Origin: Hymenochaete sp. R1 | Taxonomy: Eukaryota > Basidiomycota > Agaricomycetes > Hymenochaetales > Hymenochaetaceae | Direction of reading: 5' to 3' | Length of the DNA stretch: 64,000 nucleotides | NCBI GenBank assembly: GCA_019400425.1 | Contig: JAFREE010000031.1 | Coordinates: 62,001 to 126,000, forward strand | Shown: positions 1-11,781 of the stretch, in pieces | Layout: each line of letters starts with the position of its first letter | How positions within the stretch are numbered: position 1 is the first letter of the stretch | The notes under the pieces: generated by a model | What the model was told of the DNA's origin: nothing | Database searches by the model: none | Seen by the model: only the letters and a program-made list of their open reading frames with translations | Translations under genes and position numbers: made by a program

Positions 1-2043
1 ATGCATGACGATACCAAGGTCTATTTCCATACTGCAAATTATGATGAGCTCTGGCCAGTCCCGTGAAGAGCGTGACTCGGGCTATTCACCTTGGCAGAGG
101 GGAGTAGATATGTTGCGACGACCTCTGGAACGATGAAGAGGCTTATAAGCCACCCCCATGCGAGGAGTTTAAAAGTAAGATCGTGCCATAGTGCGACAAA
201 GGTGAATATAAGGACAGTGGACAAAAGGAGGTTTTTCGTTCCACCAAGTGGGATGTAAATATATCTGAAGAAATGCGAGACCAAAATTGGATCATATATA
301 GTAAGTCAACAAGAATGGACACTTACCTGACCAGCCAAAGGTTGAAAGAACGGTGCCATGACCTCCAGAACCCATACGTTGAGTAATTATTTGCCATGCA
401 CCTGATCATGTTTTCCTGTGGCTCTATCCCATCTGCCAACGCCCATAACCGGAAGAAACGCCAGGGTAGAAGAAGCTTCGAACATAGACATTGTAATGTC
501 AGACATCCATATCATCAACAAAACTCTTTCGAAATACCTTGAGCCAAACTATGATGAGGTTCCAAAATCCAATCATACTCAACTCCATCGGCGTGTCTCC
601 CCGCCAAGCTGAAGAGTCCTTGATCGCCACTACATACATGAAATGCAATACAAGTTCCATCGTCAGGAGGCAGGACACGAATCGAACGGCATAGTGAGCG
701 ACGCTTTTCAAGCTTGGTGGTTCAAATGGACCTATATGCTAGATTAGGCATTAGCATAAAATTTGCTGAAGATCGAAGACAACGTTTCACCTGCCACATG
801 AAATCATTAAACGTCATGATGGGGCCCGCAAGGAACAGAGGTGGGTACAGCACGTAGGCTACACAGTTGATGAACGAATACGTCTGTAGATCCTGAGGGG
901 TGGTTGTCCGCTGCTTATGGTTCATTTCCTTCTCCGAAGATACATCCTGCATCCCAAAGTGAGCAAGCTTCACTCATAGCCGAAATTCGGGCAAATTACG
1001 ATACGGAAAGGGACGATGCCAGAGGCTTTACACGCCCAGTAATAATCCATATTGAAAGACACGAGGCGTAGCATAGTGAAGTTGAATGGAATGAACCATC
1101 GATGGTATGCACCTTGCATAGCATCCTAATACTTATTAGTACCGTGCCGTGAGCATTGGTCGGCACTCACCAAAAATTCCAGCGATGGAGACATTTCACT
1201 ATACGGAAAGCCCGAATACCGCTCACTCGCGAAAAGGACTGAAATATTCCACGCCCATGTCAACACGGGCGTTGCTTTCGACGCCCCAAATGTTTTGGCA
1301 ATCCCATAGTTGACTCCAATAATGAACAGAATCTTAAAAATATTGGTCCCGTGTAGCCCAAATACGTACGCAAGTGAACAGGCAAACGTGAAAGGTATTA
1401 AATGCGTCCGAGAACTGTTGGTATTGGAGGCGGAAAGTGTAGTACTGGGAAAGACTCGAAGGTAGAGGAACTTTAGGGCAAAGAGGGCGACAGCAATGGC
1501 GGAGAGGAGCGGAACGTTGTTACGGAAGGTTCGAAATTGAGCATCGCTATTGTCCTGAAAAATGAGGTTAGCCTTGAGATTGCTCTCGAGTGAGCAAGAA
1601 GCAACAGGCAAAGCGCACGATCTTTCGTCCGAATAGCCAGCCATCCTCCAGTCTGTGGCTATAAAGATTATAGTTCGGGTGTGATTCTAGACATTGAACC
1701 GTCTTTAGCTATCTGCACATTATTTGATGGAAACATCACGCTCACCTCGACTTAGTTGCACTGGTTTCCACACCATGATTGGCACCACAACCACAAAAAC
1801 CACATAGTAAAAGTAAAACTCCGGCGTCTTCCATCGAGGCGCAGGCCTCGTCTGAACGAATTTCGAAGCTTGATTACCCCCAGACACGTTAACTGTAAGG
1901 CGAAGAATCCCTTTTCTTTCAGCGCCGGTGCCCATGTCAGAGTTGACTTCCTTGAGGAACGGCTGTTCGTCAAGACCGCCTTGTACAGGTTTACTGCCAC
2001 GTAGTTCGGAAGGCATTTGTAGCTCGAGGTCGTCAGAGTTCAT
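1..2043 (-). CDS. GUP1: GUP1-like MBOAT O-acyltransferase (3' end beyond window)
   Basis: Membrane-bound O-acyltransferase of the GUP1 type, which in yeast remodels GPI-anchor lipids in the ER. The N-terminus carries an acidic leader followed by the [10 protein letters not shown] stretch and a first membrane segment, as in yeast Gup1. Later exons encode [16 protein letters not shown] and then [11 protein letters not shown], a typical Gup1 block, followed by several hydrophobic segments. The MBOAT signature F-V-A-L-W-H-D with its invariant His is near 190-215. Introns seen include about 1682-1740 (phase 1) and a GTGCGC..CAG intron near 1555-1617. A further intron at about 32-88 restores frame to P-W-Y-R-H-A, so the gene continues past base 1 and only the C-terminus is missing. 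The first Met is in a hydrophilic leader and could have an upstream alternative. Confidence 0.9.
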
Positions 2044-2430
2044 TACTTACGAGCTTGTCACTCTCTTTTGGACGGGGTGTAGTCAAAATGAAGAAAATCT
2101 GCTCATGGTTGTTGCTGGGTACATTGTGAAGTGATGAGGATTTAGGTCGAAGGACAGACACACGACGCGGTAAGGAGCTTATGGCGACCAACTGTGTCGT
2201 CGCACTCACGCGAGCATACAACTCAACTGACGTTCTTTTCAGATTCATACCAATATCTACTACATCACATCGTAAAAAATAAAGTGGAGACACAAAGACC
2301 TCGCATAAAGAAATGAAAAAAAAAACTTTTGTTGCCTTTTGTTACGGTCAAATAAAATAAGTGTCAAGAGAAGAAGAAAAAGTGTTTAAAAAATGAACAT
2401 TCATGGATAAGAAATCGAATATGATTTTTT

Positions 2431-3893
2431 TCAGCTCTGGTCCATCCTATAACGCTTCCTGGGTCCATCATTTCCGAATTGCCCTCCACCTTGGTTCTGC
2501 ATGAAGGCAGGATTGAAGTGTCCACCGCTACCTTGGCCGTTCATGCCTCCTCGCATAGGACCGCCGCCCATCATACCCATGCCTATCATCCATACGTCAG
2601 TACGAGCATGTGCTTGACGAATAAAGCCATCTAACCCATTCCGTTCCCCATCATGCCTCCACCCCTCCCATTGAACCCGCCTCCCATGTTTCCACCCATC
2701 ATTCCCCCGCGATGACCTTGTGGGGCCATCCCACCTCTTCCAAATCCCATTCCGCCATTCATTCCACCTCCACCCCCACCAAACTGGTTCATATTTGACA
2801 TCATATGCATGAGGTTCATATTCATCGGCACGGCTGGCAGCCCACCCATTCCAGGGTTTGGCATTCCTCCACGCATCATGTTCCCTCCAGGACCACCGCC
2901 TTGACCTCCACCACGCATTGGGCCTGCGTTAGTAGTGTGTTGTTGGCGGAAACCTCCTCGGCCTGGATTTCCGTTCTGTACATTGCCTGGCTGCATGCGG
3001 CCTTCGCGGTTTGGCGGATCTAAATATCCGGTTATAATGACATGTAAGATAAAAGGGAAGCATACGTACCTTTTGGTAGGGTACGGAACGGGTTTCCTTG
3101 AGCTGCCAAAGCTAACGTCGAATTTGTAGGCTTTCCCTGAAATTCGCTGTTCCGCTTGATCAATATACAGTCTTTTCTTAGATGAAACGGTCGTACTTAT
3201 TGTCGAACCACGACTTCAGTGCATTCGCGTCGTCGGCACTGTGGCACTCGATGTACGCGACTCTGAAGTACATCATGAACAGCGACTCACGGACACCTCG
3301 TTGGAAAGTACAACGTACCCTTTACTCTTGCCATTGACCTTGTGCTCGGAGAATGTGATATCTCTGTGGTCAATATTCACACCTACACCCTGCGCAACTT
3401 GACGAAGGTCCTCATCAGAAGTCCACTTTGAGCAGCGAAAAAGACAATTCAGAATATGGGCATACAATACAAATGGTATAGAAAGACAGACCCATTGTAA
3501 GTCATAAATGTATAAAGCGTCCATATTGGAAGTCGAACTCGGTGGTCCTAAAGTTGTGTTACTGCTCATTGGACGACTGATCGGGGTGGTACCCCCGTGC
3601 TGCTGAGACCCAACACTCTGAATGGGAGCACCAGCTTGCTCGCCGTTGTCCCTTTCCTGCGTCGACTCTGTTTCATCTTCCTCACGTGGTCGCTTCACAC
3701 CGACCGATGAATCGTTCTCCTTGTTAGGCGAAGATGGTTCGTCATGTGGGGAATCGTCGAAGTCGTGTGCACCCTGAAGGTAAGACTAAGCCGTGTGTAA
3801 ATCAAATTTGAAATAAGTTACTGCTCACCTCGGGGCCCATCGCGGAGTTGAAGCCGTCATCTTCACCGTAGATATCGATGTCTTCTTCAGTCA
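2431..3893 (-). CDS. CPSF6/CFIm68-like RRM protein with Met/Gly-rich tail
   Basis: Likely a large-subunit homologue of cleavage factor Im, which acts in pre-mRNA 3' processing in the nucleus. The first exon gives an acidic start ([13 protein letters not shown]) like metazoan CPSF6. After an acidic, Ser-rich linker comes an [12 protein letters not shown] joined across an intron to W-T-S-D-E-D-L, then [10 protein letters not shown] as RNP1. The rest is a Gly/Met/Pro low-complexity tail ending R-K-R-Y-R-M-D-Q-S. Seven exons can be joined in frame. The intron between 3774 and 3828 is phase 0, and the last, at about 2580-2636, adds a short exon with the stop. The family assignment rests on the RRM sequence and acidic N-terminus; another RRM protein with a similar tail remains possible. 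Confidence 0.8.
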
Positions 3894-4684
3894 TAGTTGA
3901 GGTTTGCGACGATGGTTCTCAAGGCTCAGACAGATGAAGTTGTGGGGTGAAAAAACTTCGTTGTAAGCAGCTAACGAAGACAAGAGTGATACGATGTATC
4001 TGGACAAATCTGGGTACAGTATATGCCCATACGATGGGACAACAAGAGGCATTGTCAGAACAGAATGGTACATAAGGAACACACATAGGAAAGAACGAAG
4101 ACATAAACAGCGACGACACAGAAAACCGACGTACATGATATCTCTTCAACAGAGAGCAATACAGGCAACAATGAAGGCCTAGCTAAGATACACAGTCGTC
4201 ACAGAATATCCCTTTTCCTCCTTGGCTGCTGTCGCTCTCGCTGTCGTTGACGATGATGGACCAATCTTGATGGTCGTCGTGGTCGTGGTCGAGAAAGAAC
4301 AATGGCAGAGTGCCCCCAGCCAACTCCTTGATCATGGTGTCACTAGTGTCACACATAACAGAGTCACGTGTTGTATAAGCTTGTGACAGGTAACATTGTG
4401 ACATACATTCATTTGCGTGATTTGTTGGTTCTCTTCTTTCTTTCGAACCGGCTCGGCGGAACCTAAGCTTAACCAGCGTTTTATCGTCTGTCTGCTATTA
4501 CACGATTGTTTCCTTTCGCAGATAATCTACGTGTACAATAAATCAGTATGGGTGGCGCAAATTATATGGGAGGTAAAAGGTGAGATGAACTAGATTTGTC
4601 ATAGAAGGCTAGCTAAACGGTAGTAGAAATTTCGCGAAAGCCAAGTCGAAGGACGTTCTAGGAAAAGTTCAAAAGGGTCACTTC
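3894..4684. other. Divergent intergenic region
   Basis: This separates the 5' ends of the RRM protein gene (minus) and the Ser-rich protein gene (plus), so it should hold both promoters. A 73-codon minus-strand reading frame lies at 4183-4404 (Asp/Ser-rich, H-D-H-D-D-H run), but it resembles nothing I know. I see no tRNA or repeat. Confidence 0.5.
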
Positions 4685-6436
4685 ATGCAGAAGAAACACC
4701 AAATTCTTGTTAGCAGTCTTCAAGGATCTGGGCAGAACAAAGATGCGACCAATACATGTAATGCGGACAAGTCAAGGCAACATGGGCTGAACAGAATTGA
4801 TTTTGCCCATGCTCGAAGGGACCTCAAAAGGAAAGAAGCGCCTACATCTCATTTTGCTCCTTCATACTATCTTCCATCAACCTCTCGTCTACTGTCTAGC
4901 TCTAGCCCTCATGCGAGCAATACAAAGAGTGTTGAGAGATTCAAACGATCGAAAATACTTGAGTCATTGGATATCAATGAACGTAAGTCACGAAGCAGAT
5001 ATATAGTGATTTTTGCCTTCATAATATTGCTCATCTAGCAACCTCTCTCAGAAGTACTATCGATCGTCTTCTCAGACAGCCTGACTTTGCTGGCCTGAAT
5101 CATGCAGCAGGACAATTTTTTTTAGAAAGCCCTCAACTTCACAATCAATCCAGTACTTCACTCTCACCGTCGTATTCGTCGAGAAAGGTAGGTTTTCTTG
5201 CACTTTACAACACTTGCAACAGATTACTAAACTCCATTCCAGATGTCACAATATAGTGCAGGCTCTTCCCCCTTGCCTTACGAGTCTCCGACCCGACGCT
5301 TACGGTCAGACCGAAGACCTTTGCCAGAGATAAGGACCGCCTTTTCGAACCAAGAACAATCACCAGCGCTAGTCTCAAGTCATTCTGCTATGAGCACCTC
5401 GTTATTGTCCATTCACTCGTCGGAATGCTTCTCCACTGCACTGAACCCTGGTTTGAGCCATCTCGATGAAGACTTCTCGGAAAGCTTCTTCACGGACGAT
5501 GAACAGCACTGGAAAAGTCACAGCGATTCTGAACGGCTGAGACCGGTGTTGGACAATGGCGAAGGACATACTATGAACGATCAAGAGAGTAACCGCCACA
5601 ATCTCAACGATGGTTATCGGACATCTTCCAGTCATATCAAGGGTTATGCTTCTAGCGACAGCCTCTTATCTGAAATTTTGGATCTTTCAAGTCCCAACGA
5701 AGCTCTTGACAACTCTGTGTTTTCTAATGACTTCGAAACAGGCATTAAAGGAGGGGATCCGATCAATGTATTAGGGCTCAATGACAGATATGGAGTTGGT
5801 TATGTTCCTAACGCGGGAAAGAGGTACCGACCCTTCGTACCACTAGCAGTTCCTCCTATGATATATTCCTCGGATGAAGCGGTCAGCACTAGCCATGTCG
5901 ATTCGAAGCAACCTGAGAGCAACGCTTGTGATCTACCCCGTGATTACTCGCTAAATCTCTCTTGCCCGACGAATCCAGACCTGCCATCTTATCATGCAGA
6001 AGCAGAATATTTCCAAGCATATCCTTCACCAAGCTTTCCTTCTGTTTCAGCTCAAAGCAACATTCTTCATGCAGGCAATACTTCTTCGAATAGCACTTCG
6101 TCTTCAGGCTCAACTGGAGAAAATTTGTCGCGAATCTCGGAGGTCGGTTGTCAAAGCAGCAGTTCAATCGATTCTACGTTCAGTTCCCCACGTTCTATAG
6201 TCAGAAAACGCCAACCGCAAACTTTGACTCTTCTCAGGGACTTCGTCCAACGTGAAGCGGAGTTCGATTCCCCAACAACCTCGCTTCAACCCTTAGCGAC
6301 CGTAATCCAGGACGAACTGGACGTGTTCCAGGGCAGCGAGCCACCTGAAGAAAGTCTAGAGCTTGTTGACCGAAATGCAGAACCGGTGCATATTGAAGGT
6401 CCAACTTTATTTGACGAAGATGACGAAGATGATTGA
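4685..6436 (+). CDS. Ser-rich, probably disordered protein of unknown function
   Basis: No family is recognised. Three exons (4685-4982, 5039-5187, 5243-6436) join in frame to give about 546 residues. The first intron has GTAAGT..TAG and splits a Pro codon; the second is phase 0. The protein is rich in Ser, Asn, Pro and acidic residues, with no membrane segment or catalytic motif. A short more ordered stretch, T-L-T-L-L-R-D-F-V-Q-R-E-A-E-F, lies about 80 residues before the end. The C-terminus is strongly acidic (T-L-F-D-E-D-D-E-D-D). Composition suggests a regulatory or scaffold protein, but this is inference. It is divergent from the RRM gene upstream and convergent with VPS39, whose stop lies about 175 nt downstream. 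Confidence 0.7.
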
Positions 6437-6611
6437 ACTATTAATGACTGCGATGTATGATGCACTCCACGAAGAAACGCCGTTAGATTACTGTTTTAAC
6501 CAATTTCTATATTGTACAATTTATCGTTTACTTAATAACGTGTCAGAGCGAAAGGAATGAAAGGTATAATTGTTGCGCGTAGTGTGACGTGTTCGAATGC
6601 AAATGCAATCG

Positions 6612-9600
6612 TCATTGGTATCGTGAAGACATTTCTGTAGATTGAAGCCTTTTCTGTTCGATGTGCTGCTTCGAATTCGCAAAGGCTTCACGACATTGAT
6701 AATGCGTGACCTCACCCCGAGGAGCGTGGACAGCAATGACGCTCGTACCGAGTCTCTTGTGACATTGCGGACACCTATGTAAAGGTCTAGTAAGCTTTGA
6801 TCTTGCAGACAAATAAAAGCTGAACATTACATTCTTGTGTCATTTATGCGCACCCTCTGACTCTCGAGTATCATCAACTTCCGCTCTACCTGCTCCTTCC
6901 ATCCCTTCCTTACCTCCTTCACAACGTGTGTGTCAAATACAGGTGAACGTAAAGCATCATATAAAAACGATCGAACATCTTGAGCTGGTACTAACGGCGG
7001 CAGGAGCCTCAGCGTCTCAACAGTATCGAGATGCAAGCTTTGCCGCGCAATGAGCTCCAGAGCTGCCCTGTGAAGCTCCGCCTGCTGTTGCTTTCGATAC
7101 GCAGCAGAGGAAGGCTCGAGGTAGATTTTAAGAAGCGATAGGAATATTTCTTGGGTAGGGGAGTTTGGAAGATAGATACTCTTGCAGTACCTTCAAAAGT
7201 CTCGATAAATAACGAAGACGTGCATATAGTGGATTGATATGCTCACTCCTCAGCTTTAATGTAGTCGGCAAGCCGATATGCATATACTTCTAGGGCATTG
7301 ATATGTTTGCCAAGGCGACCAAGTAAAATGGCACGAGCCTCAAACATATCTATCGGATATTTAGTGAGCAGTTACAAGAGGTTGAAGAGAGGAAGATATA
7401 CCATCAGACGGAAGCAGGCCGAAAAGGCGATCAACTCTATAGATATCTGAATTCTCGATGAACTCAAGAAACTTTTGATATGATGCTTTGTATGCGTCTG
7501 ATGGATGATGAGTGCCAATATGAAGAGGTTGGTAACTAACAGTAACATACCGTCGTCCCTCTTCTTCGCCTTTATCGTCATATCAAGATACAACTCTGCC
7601 AGGCGATCATGGAAAAGTGTTGACATTTCTTCACGTTCATAAATGAGATATTCGAGGTATCGAGCGCAAAGCGAAGAATCAAGTTCGTCTTCTAAGAAGT
7701 CAGCGACTTTAGAACGGGGAAGTTCATGCATTTCTGATGTGAAGATCTGAAGATGCGTCAAATATGTTCATCACTGTTAGTCTATTGGATTTTTGTCACG
7801 CACATCGAATGCGGCGTTGCAATCATACTGGTGGATCCAACGCGTAGCTTCAAAAATCTGGTCAAGGTATTCCTCGCTAAGATTCTGGACATAAGAAACG
7901 GTCGGTCGTATCTTATCTCCCACGTCATCTTCCTTTTCGCTTAGCCTTCTTAATAGACTAAGAGCTTGTGCGTGCATCTTATGTCCTCGGTATAGAGCTA
8001 CGAGTTCATTGAATTTCTGCACATGTATCAGACCAATTGCACTCGGCCAATCACGACAATTATTTACTTACCTCCTTTTCCATTAGTACCTCCTCAACTT
8101 CCTGGACCTCACACCAATTCTCTAAGCTACATAAAGGCCCCAGCAGACCAGGTCGGACAATCAGATACGCCTTGAATAGAGCCGTATCTACGATCTGAGC
8201 AAAGCGCGTTAACTGTTCAGGCGTGAGCGAAGGAAGGGGGCTGCTTGGTAGGGCTAACAGATCTGCGACGGACGTCTCGGAAAGAAGTGGGAACTGATGG
8301 GCTTGCGCAGGGGATATATGGAGGGTTTCTAGCTCTTTCTTGATGCGAGGGCGCCTATCCGTTAGGTAGCGTAAGAGAGTCTCGACGGATCTCGGAAACG
8401 TATCTACCACACGGGTCAAGCACTGCAAGTTTCGCAGAAATAGATCATGCTTACCACCCGATTTTAGCTTCGCCTTGCTCACAACACGTCCCCGTATCGA
8501 TGGCTTATCATCATCCTTGTCTTTCATCAGTGACCCAGACATTGAAGCAGGTAATATTGCATCGAGAGTACTTCTTCGAAATGGTCCGACCGATCGAAAA
8601 GAACCAGCTGGAGACGGCGTGCGAACGATGGAAGAACGTCTCTCTTGAGATCCACCGGGTTCTTCACCTGATTTTGTCTTTGCAGGGACTTGCTTTTGCT
8701 CTGGGCCGCCAAACATCGGTATCCACCGTTCCGGAGGGACATGCAGGCGACCTGCGACATTCTCAGGATAAAGAGAAACGACTTTCGCCGGGTTCACTTG
8801 AAGTTCAATGAAAGCGTCCATCGCTTTATCGAAATCCCCGTTTTTAAATTGAGACACCGCCTGCAACGAGCGTAATTTCGTTTTTCTTGATGTCTATGAT
8901 GTACTGCGATTAGGCATAAGTCAAGTAGAGTCGTATGGAATGGAACTGACTTTATCCGGGAAGTTGGCCTCATCCACGCTCTCCAGTAGCGTGAGAGCGT
9001 CAGAATAACTTTCACTCTCAACAAGCTCGTCAATTTGTTCGTTCCAGCTTTGCATATTCAGTAACCAGACTGTGCTTCCTTGCGATGCCGCTGCTGTTCT
9101 GTCGCTGGGAGTAGACACAACGTAGATCGGCGCCTTTGAAAAAGGCGACGCTGAAAGAAATCGAAGCGCAATTGGCGTCGTGCTTTCTGTAGGAAGTAAG
9201 GTGGTCTGAATGGCTTGATGAGTCAACGACGACTGAAAATGCAGAACTGGAGCCTGAATAAGTCCATTGGCTCCTAATGCTGGCACCGCGGTGGGCTGTA
9301 CTGCAGTAGCAGGCGTTGTTCCACTTGGTTGAATAGACACAACATATGGTTTCGCATAGACTACTGAAGCGTTAGCATGAAGGACATGCGTAAGGTTAAA
9401 GGGACATCTCACTGATATCCTCCGGCGGAGCAGGCCACATGAATGCTTGATCGGATGCCTTCCCATCTGACCCGAACAGTAAACCAGTATCTTGAGAAAT
9501 GTCAATTATGGACAGACGAAAGCTTTTCTTAACTTACTATCTTTCGGAATAAGTACGTTGTCCCCAACTGTTAGAGCCATAGCTTTCGCTTTTGCGGCAA

Positions 9601-10469
9601 GCCCTAAGGACATGTACCCTCCAAGTCCAGTTAGGGCATTCATACCGTACCCGCCGGCACTTGGCGCAGTCGGGATATTGTCAGGCATTGTGACTTCACC
9701 CGTGGTCATGGTTTCTAGATAGAAAAGTACGTGTTCCGTGGCGGAGTAGGCGAGGCAGAGTACGGTTGGTCTGAGAAAAGTAATGACCCTCGCAGAGTGC
9801 GGGAGGGGCGCTTCCTGTTTGTCTTTGAATTATACAGGCGACAAAGTTGACTGGAGAAGCCCACCTTGACTTCTTGCGCCTCCCCGTCCCGCCAAGAATA
9901 CTGAACAAGCTTTCTTTGCGATCCTATTACGAGACTTGTGATAACCATAGACATTCCCGATGAAGGGCTAACTGGATCATCAGCAAATGAGAGTATTTTC
10001 CCATCCTCGGATACTTTTTCGACCGTTGAATTGATAGCAAACGAGAAGGCTTTCCGGCTCTGCTGGAGCGGGGTCGGAGGGACAAGGTCAGGAAGAGGGT
10101 AAAGGGTCACGAGAGAGTCTATGAGACGCTCAAATAAGTCAAGCAGTTCAAAGGGATTAACCAAGGACGCACCACTGAGGGCCACCAGCGAGTTGATATC
10201 TTTGATATAACCGAGTTGTTCTATGGGTTTTTTCCCCAAGCTCTTGCTAGTGACGAGTGAAGTATAGTAGTCCCCGTCCTCCTTGAGGTCGATGTCGTAT
10301 ATAGTCAAGTTCCCAGCTACCGTTCCTATGAAAAGTCTGCCTCCTGGTTTCAAGAGTCAGCGCACGTCATTCCGCAACCTGAAGGAGGGAAAGAACCTTG
10401 CACATGAAATGCTTCTATTCGTTCCTTGATACCCGAGAGGATATTCTGCGGTTCATGGAATGGCGGCAT
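6612..10469 (-). CDS. VPS39: HOPS tethering subunit VPS39/VAM6
   Basis: Subunit of the HOPS complex that tethers late endosomes and vacuoles through Rab7/Ypt7. The model starts M-P-P-F-H-E-P and joins across a phase-compatible intron to G-R-L-F-I-G-T-V, the first strand of the N-terminal CNH/beta-propeller domain (roughly residues 10-330). A long helical clathrin-repeat region follows. The C-terminus carries the diagnostic zinc-finger-like motif C-P-Q-C-H-K-R-L-G-T-S-V-I-A-V-H-A-P, then G-E-V-T-H-Y-Q-C. The last intron (about 6775-6832, donor GTAATG) splits the Met codon just before C-P-Q-C. About a dozen exons give a protein of roughly 1,000 residues, in the family range. Individual internal splice sites were not all resolved. 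Confidence 0.92.
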
Positions 10470-11659
10470 TCTGTTTGCACATTCCTCTTCTTCCTTCGGT
10501 CCGTGCCAGCAGAGCAAATATCAAAGACTTCAGTCTGATGGGTTGAGCTTGTGATAAGATTTGACGCTGCGTAAGCAGCGTAACTGGAAGACTCGGAGAG
10601 AGTTGGAGAGAGTTGCTCAGTTGGCTCCTTCGGAAACGATCGACACTCGTCAGTCTCGTGACTCTCTCTTTTCTATCTTTGTTCAAGTTCACTGTTCACT
10701 CAACTTCAATGATGATATTTGCTTCCTACCATCATGTCTGCATATTTGATAGTTAGGCTTGAGGTTATGCAAAGTTCCATCGTATGCGTCACACGTGTTC
10801 TGGGCCGAAATATCACACTGCAGACTGTGAAGATGTCCTTTATGGGTCCCTGCCTATACTAGTCTTATAAAGGAAATGATATGGACTGAATGTCTTTGAA
10901 CGTGTCGCATTGGGTATGTTGCCGTTGCCATTACCTAGCTTATACTAACAAATTTATCCAGTCTAGTACCTTGTTATGCCAAAGAGTGTGGTCACTTTAC
11001 TGGTTTTTTTGGTATTCTAGTTAGAAGTATTGGACCGCAGTCCTATAGACGCAACGATGCTCTACCTCAGTAATCTGTTGGATAATACGCCCTTAAATCC
11101 TGCTGGTCGTACCGGGATAACTCAGAAATTGTCCATCCACTGGCATCAATCAGTTCTTGCGTTGGCGTGTGATATTCTTGATATCTCATAACCGATCGCT
11201 GGGCACGCTTGTCCAGCTGGAGAAGCTCGTGTCTAGAACGGAAACTAAGCGGTCGGAAAGGTGTCGTATGCCTGCCTTCGAACTGGTTCTCATTTCACAC
11301 TGCAGACATATAGACTCGCAGTTTTTTCCGCGATTGGACGTGAAACATATTCGGCACTTCCTGTTATCGCACTTTCTTCCGCGAGACGTAAGGTGTTACT
11401 CCTTTTCTCACTCGTTGACCGACATTCACGCACTGAAAATGTTTCTCTGATTTCTCATCGTACGTTTTCTTCTCCCTCGTTGTATGCCGCTAAGATCAAA
11501 CATTACTTTTACAGGAATTCTGGTCACGGAATCGACTAGACGCCTGACAGCGCACCCATGCGAACTCAGCATCCTAGCTATCGGAAAGCCGATCTTTCCA
11601 TTTAGCTAGAAACGACGGCAATTGAACAGCGAAAATTGCTCGCTAAATCGAGAGGGAAA
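10470..11659. other. Intergenic region, upstream half of a duplicated block
   Basis: No gene is supported here; the reading frames present have no recognisable composition. From about 10760 onward, short stretches match the region upstream of the second esterase (about 15410-16250). Examples are an ATGCAAAGTT element (10768 and 15411), a GAAATATC element (about 10807 and 15500), an ATGGGTCC element (about 10841 and 15550) and a CATGCGAAC element (about 11557 and 16145). The region is best read as a diverged duplicate of promoter-proximal DNA. Confidence 0.6.
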
Positions 11660-11667
11660 TATAAAAG
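11660..11667 (+). promoter_or_regulatory. TATA box of esterase copy 1
   Basis: TATAAAAG lies 115 nt before the start codon. The matching element ATAAAAG sits about 106 nt before the start of the second esterase in a similar local context (AAAAGTGG follows in both), which supports a real core promoter. A pyrimidine-rich stretch follows up to the ATG, as is common in highly expressed fungal genes. Confidence 0.6.
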
Positions 11668-11781
11668 TGGAGTCTGGATTTATCGAAGGTCATCATTGCA
11701 AGGTATTCGTAGAAGGCTCCGAAGGTCTTCTCCCTTCGCGGCCTCCCACACTCTTTCCCACTTTTCTGTCCTCCTCCAACA

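Noticed and set aside
4183..4404. 73-codon minus-strand frame with an H-D-H-D-D-H run.
   Set aside because: Short, no family, and it sits in a divergent promoter region; not enough to call a gene.
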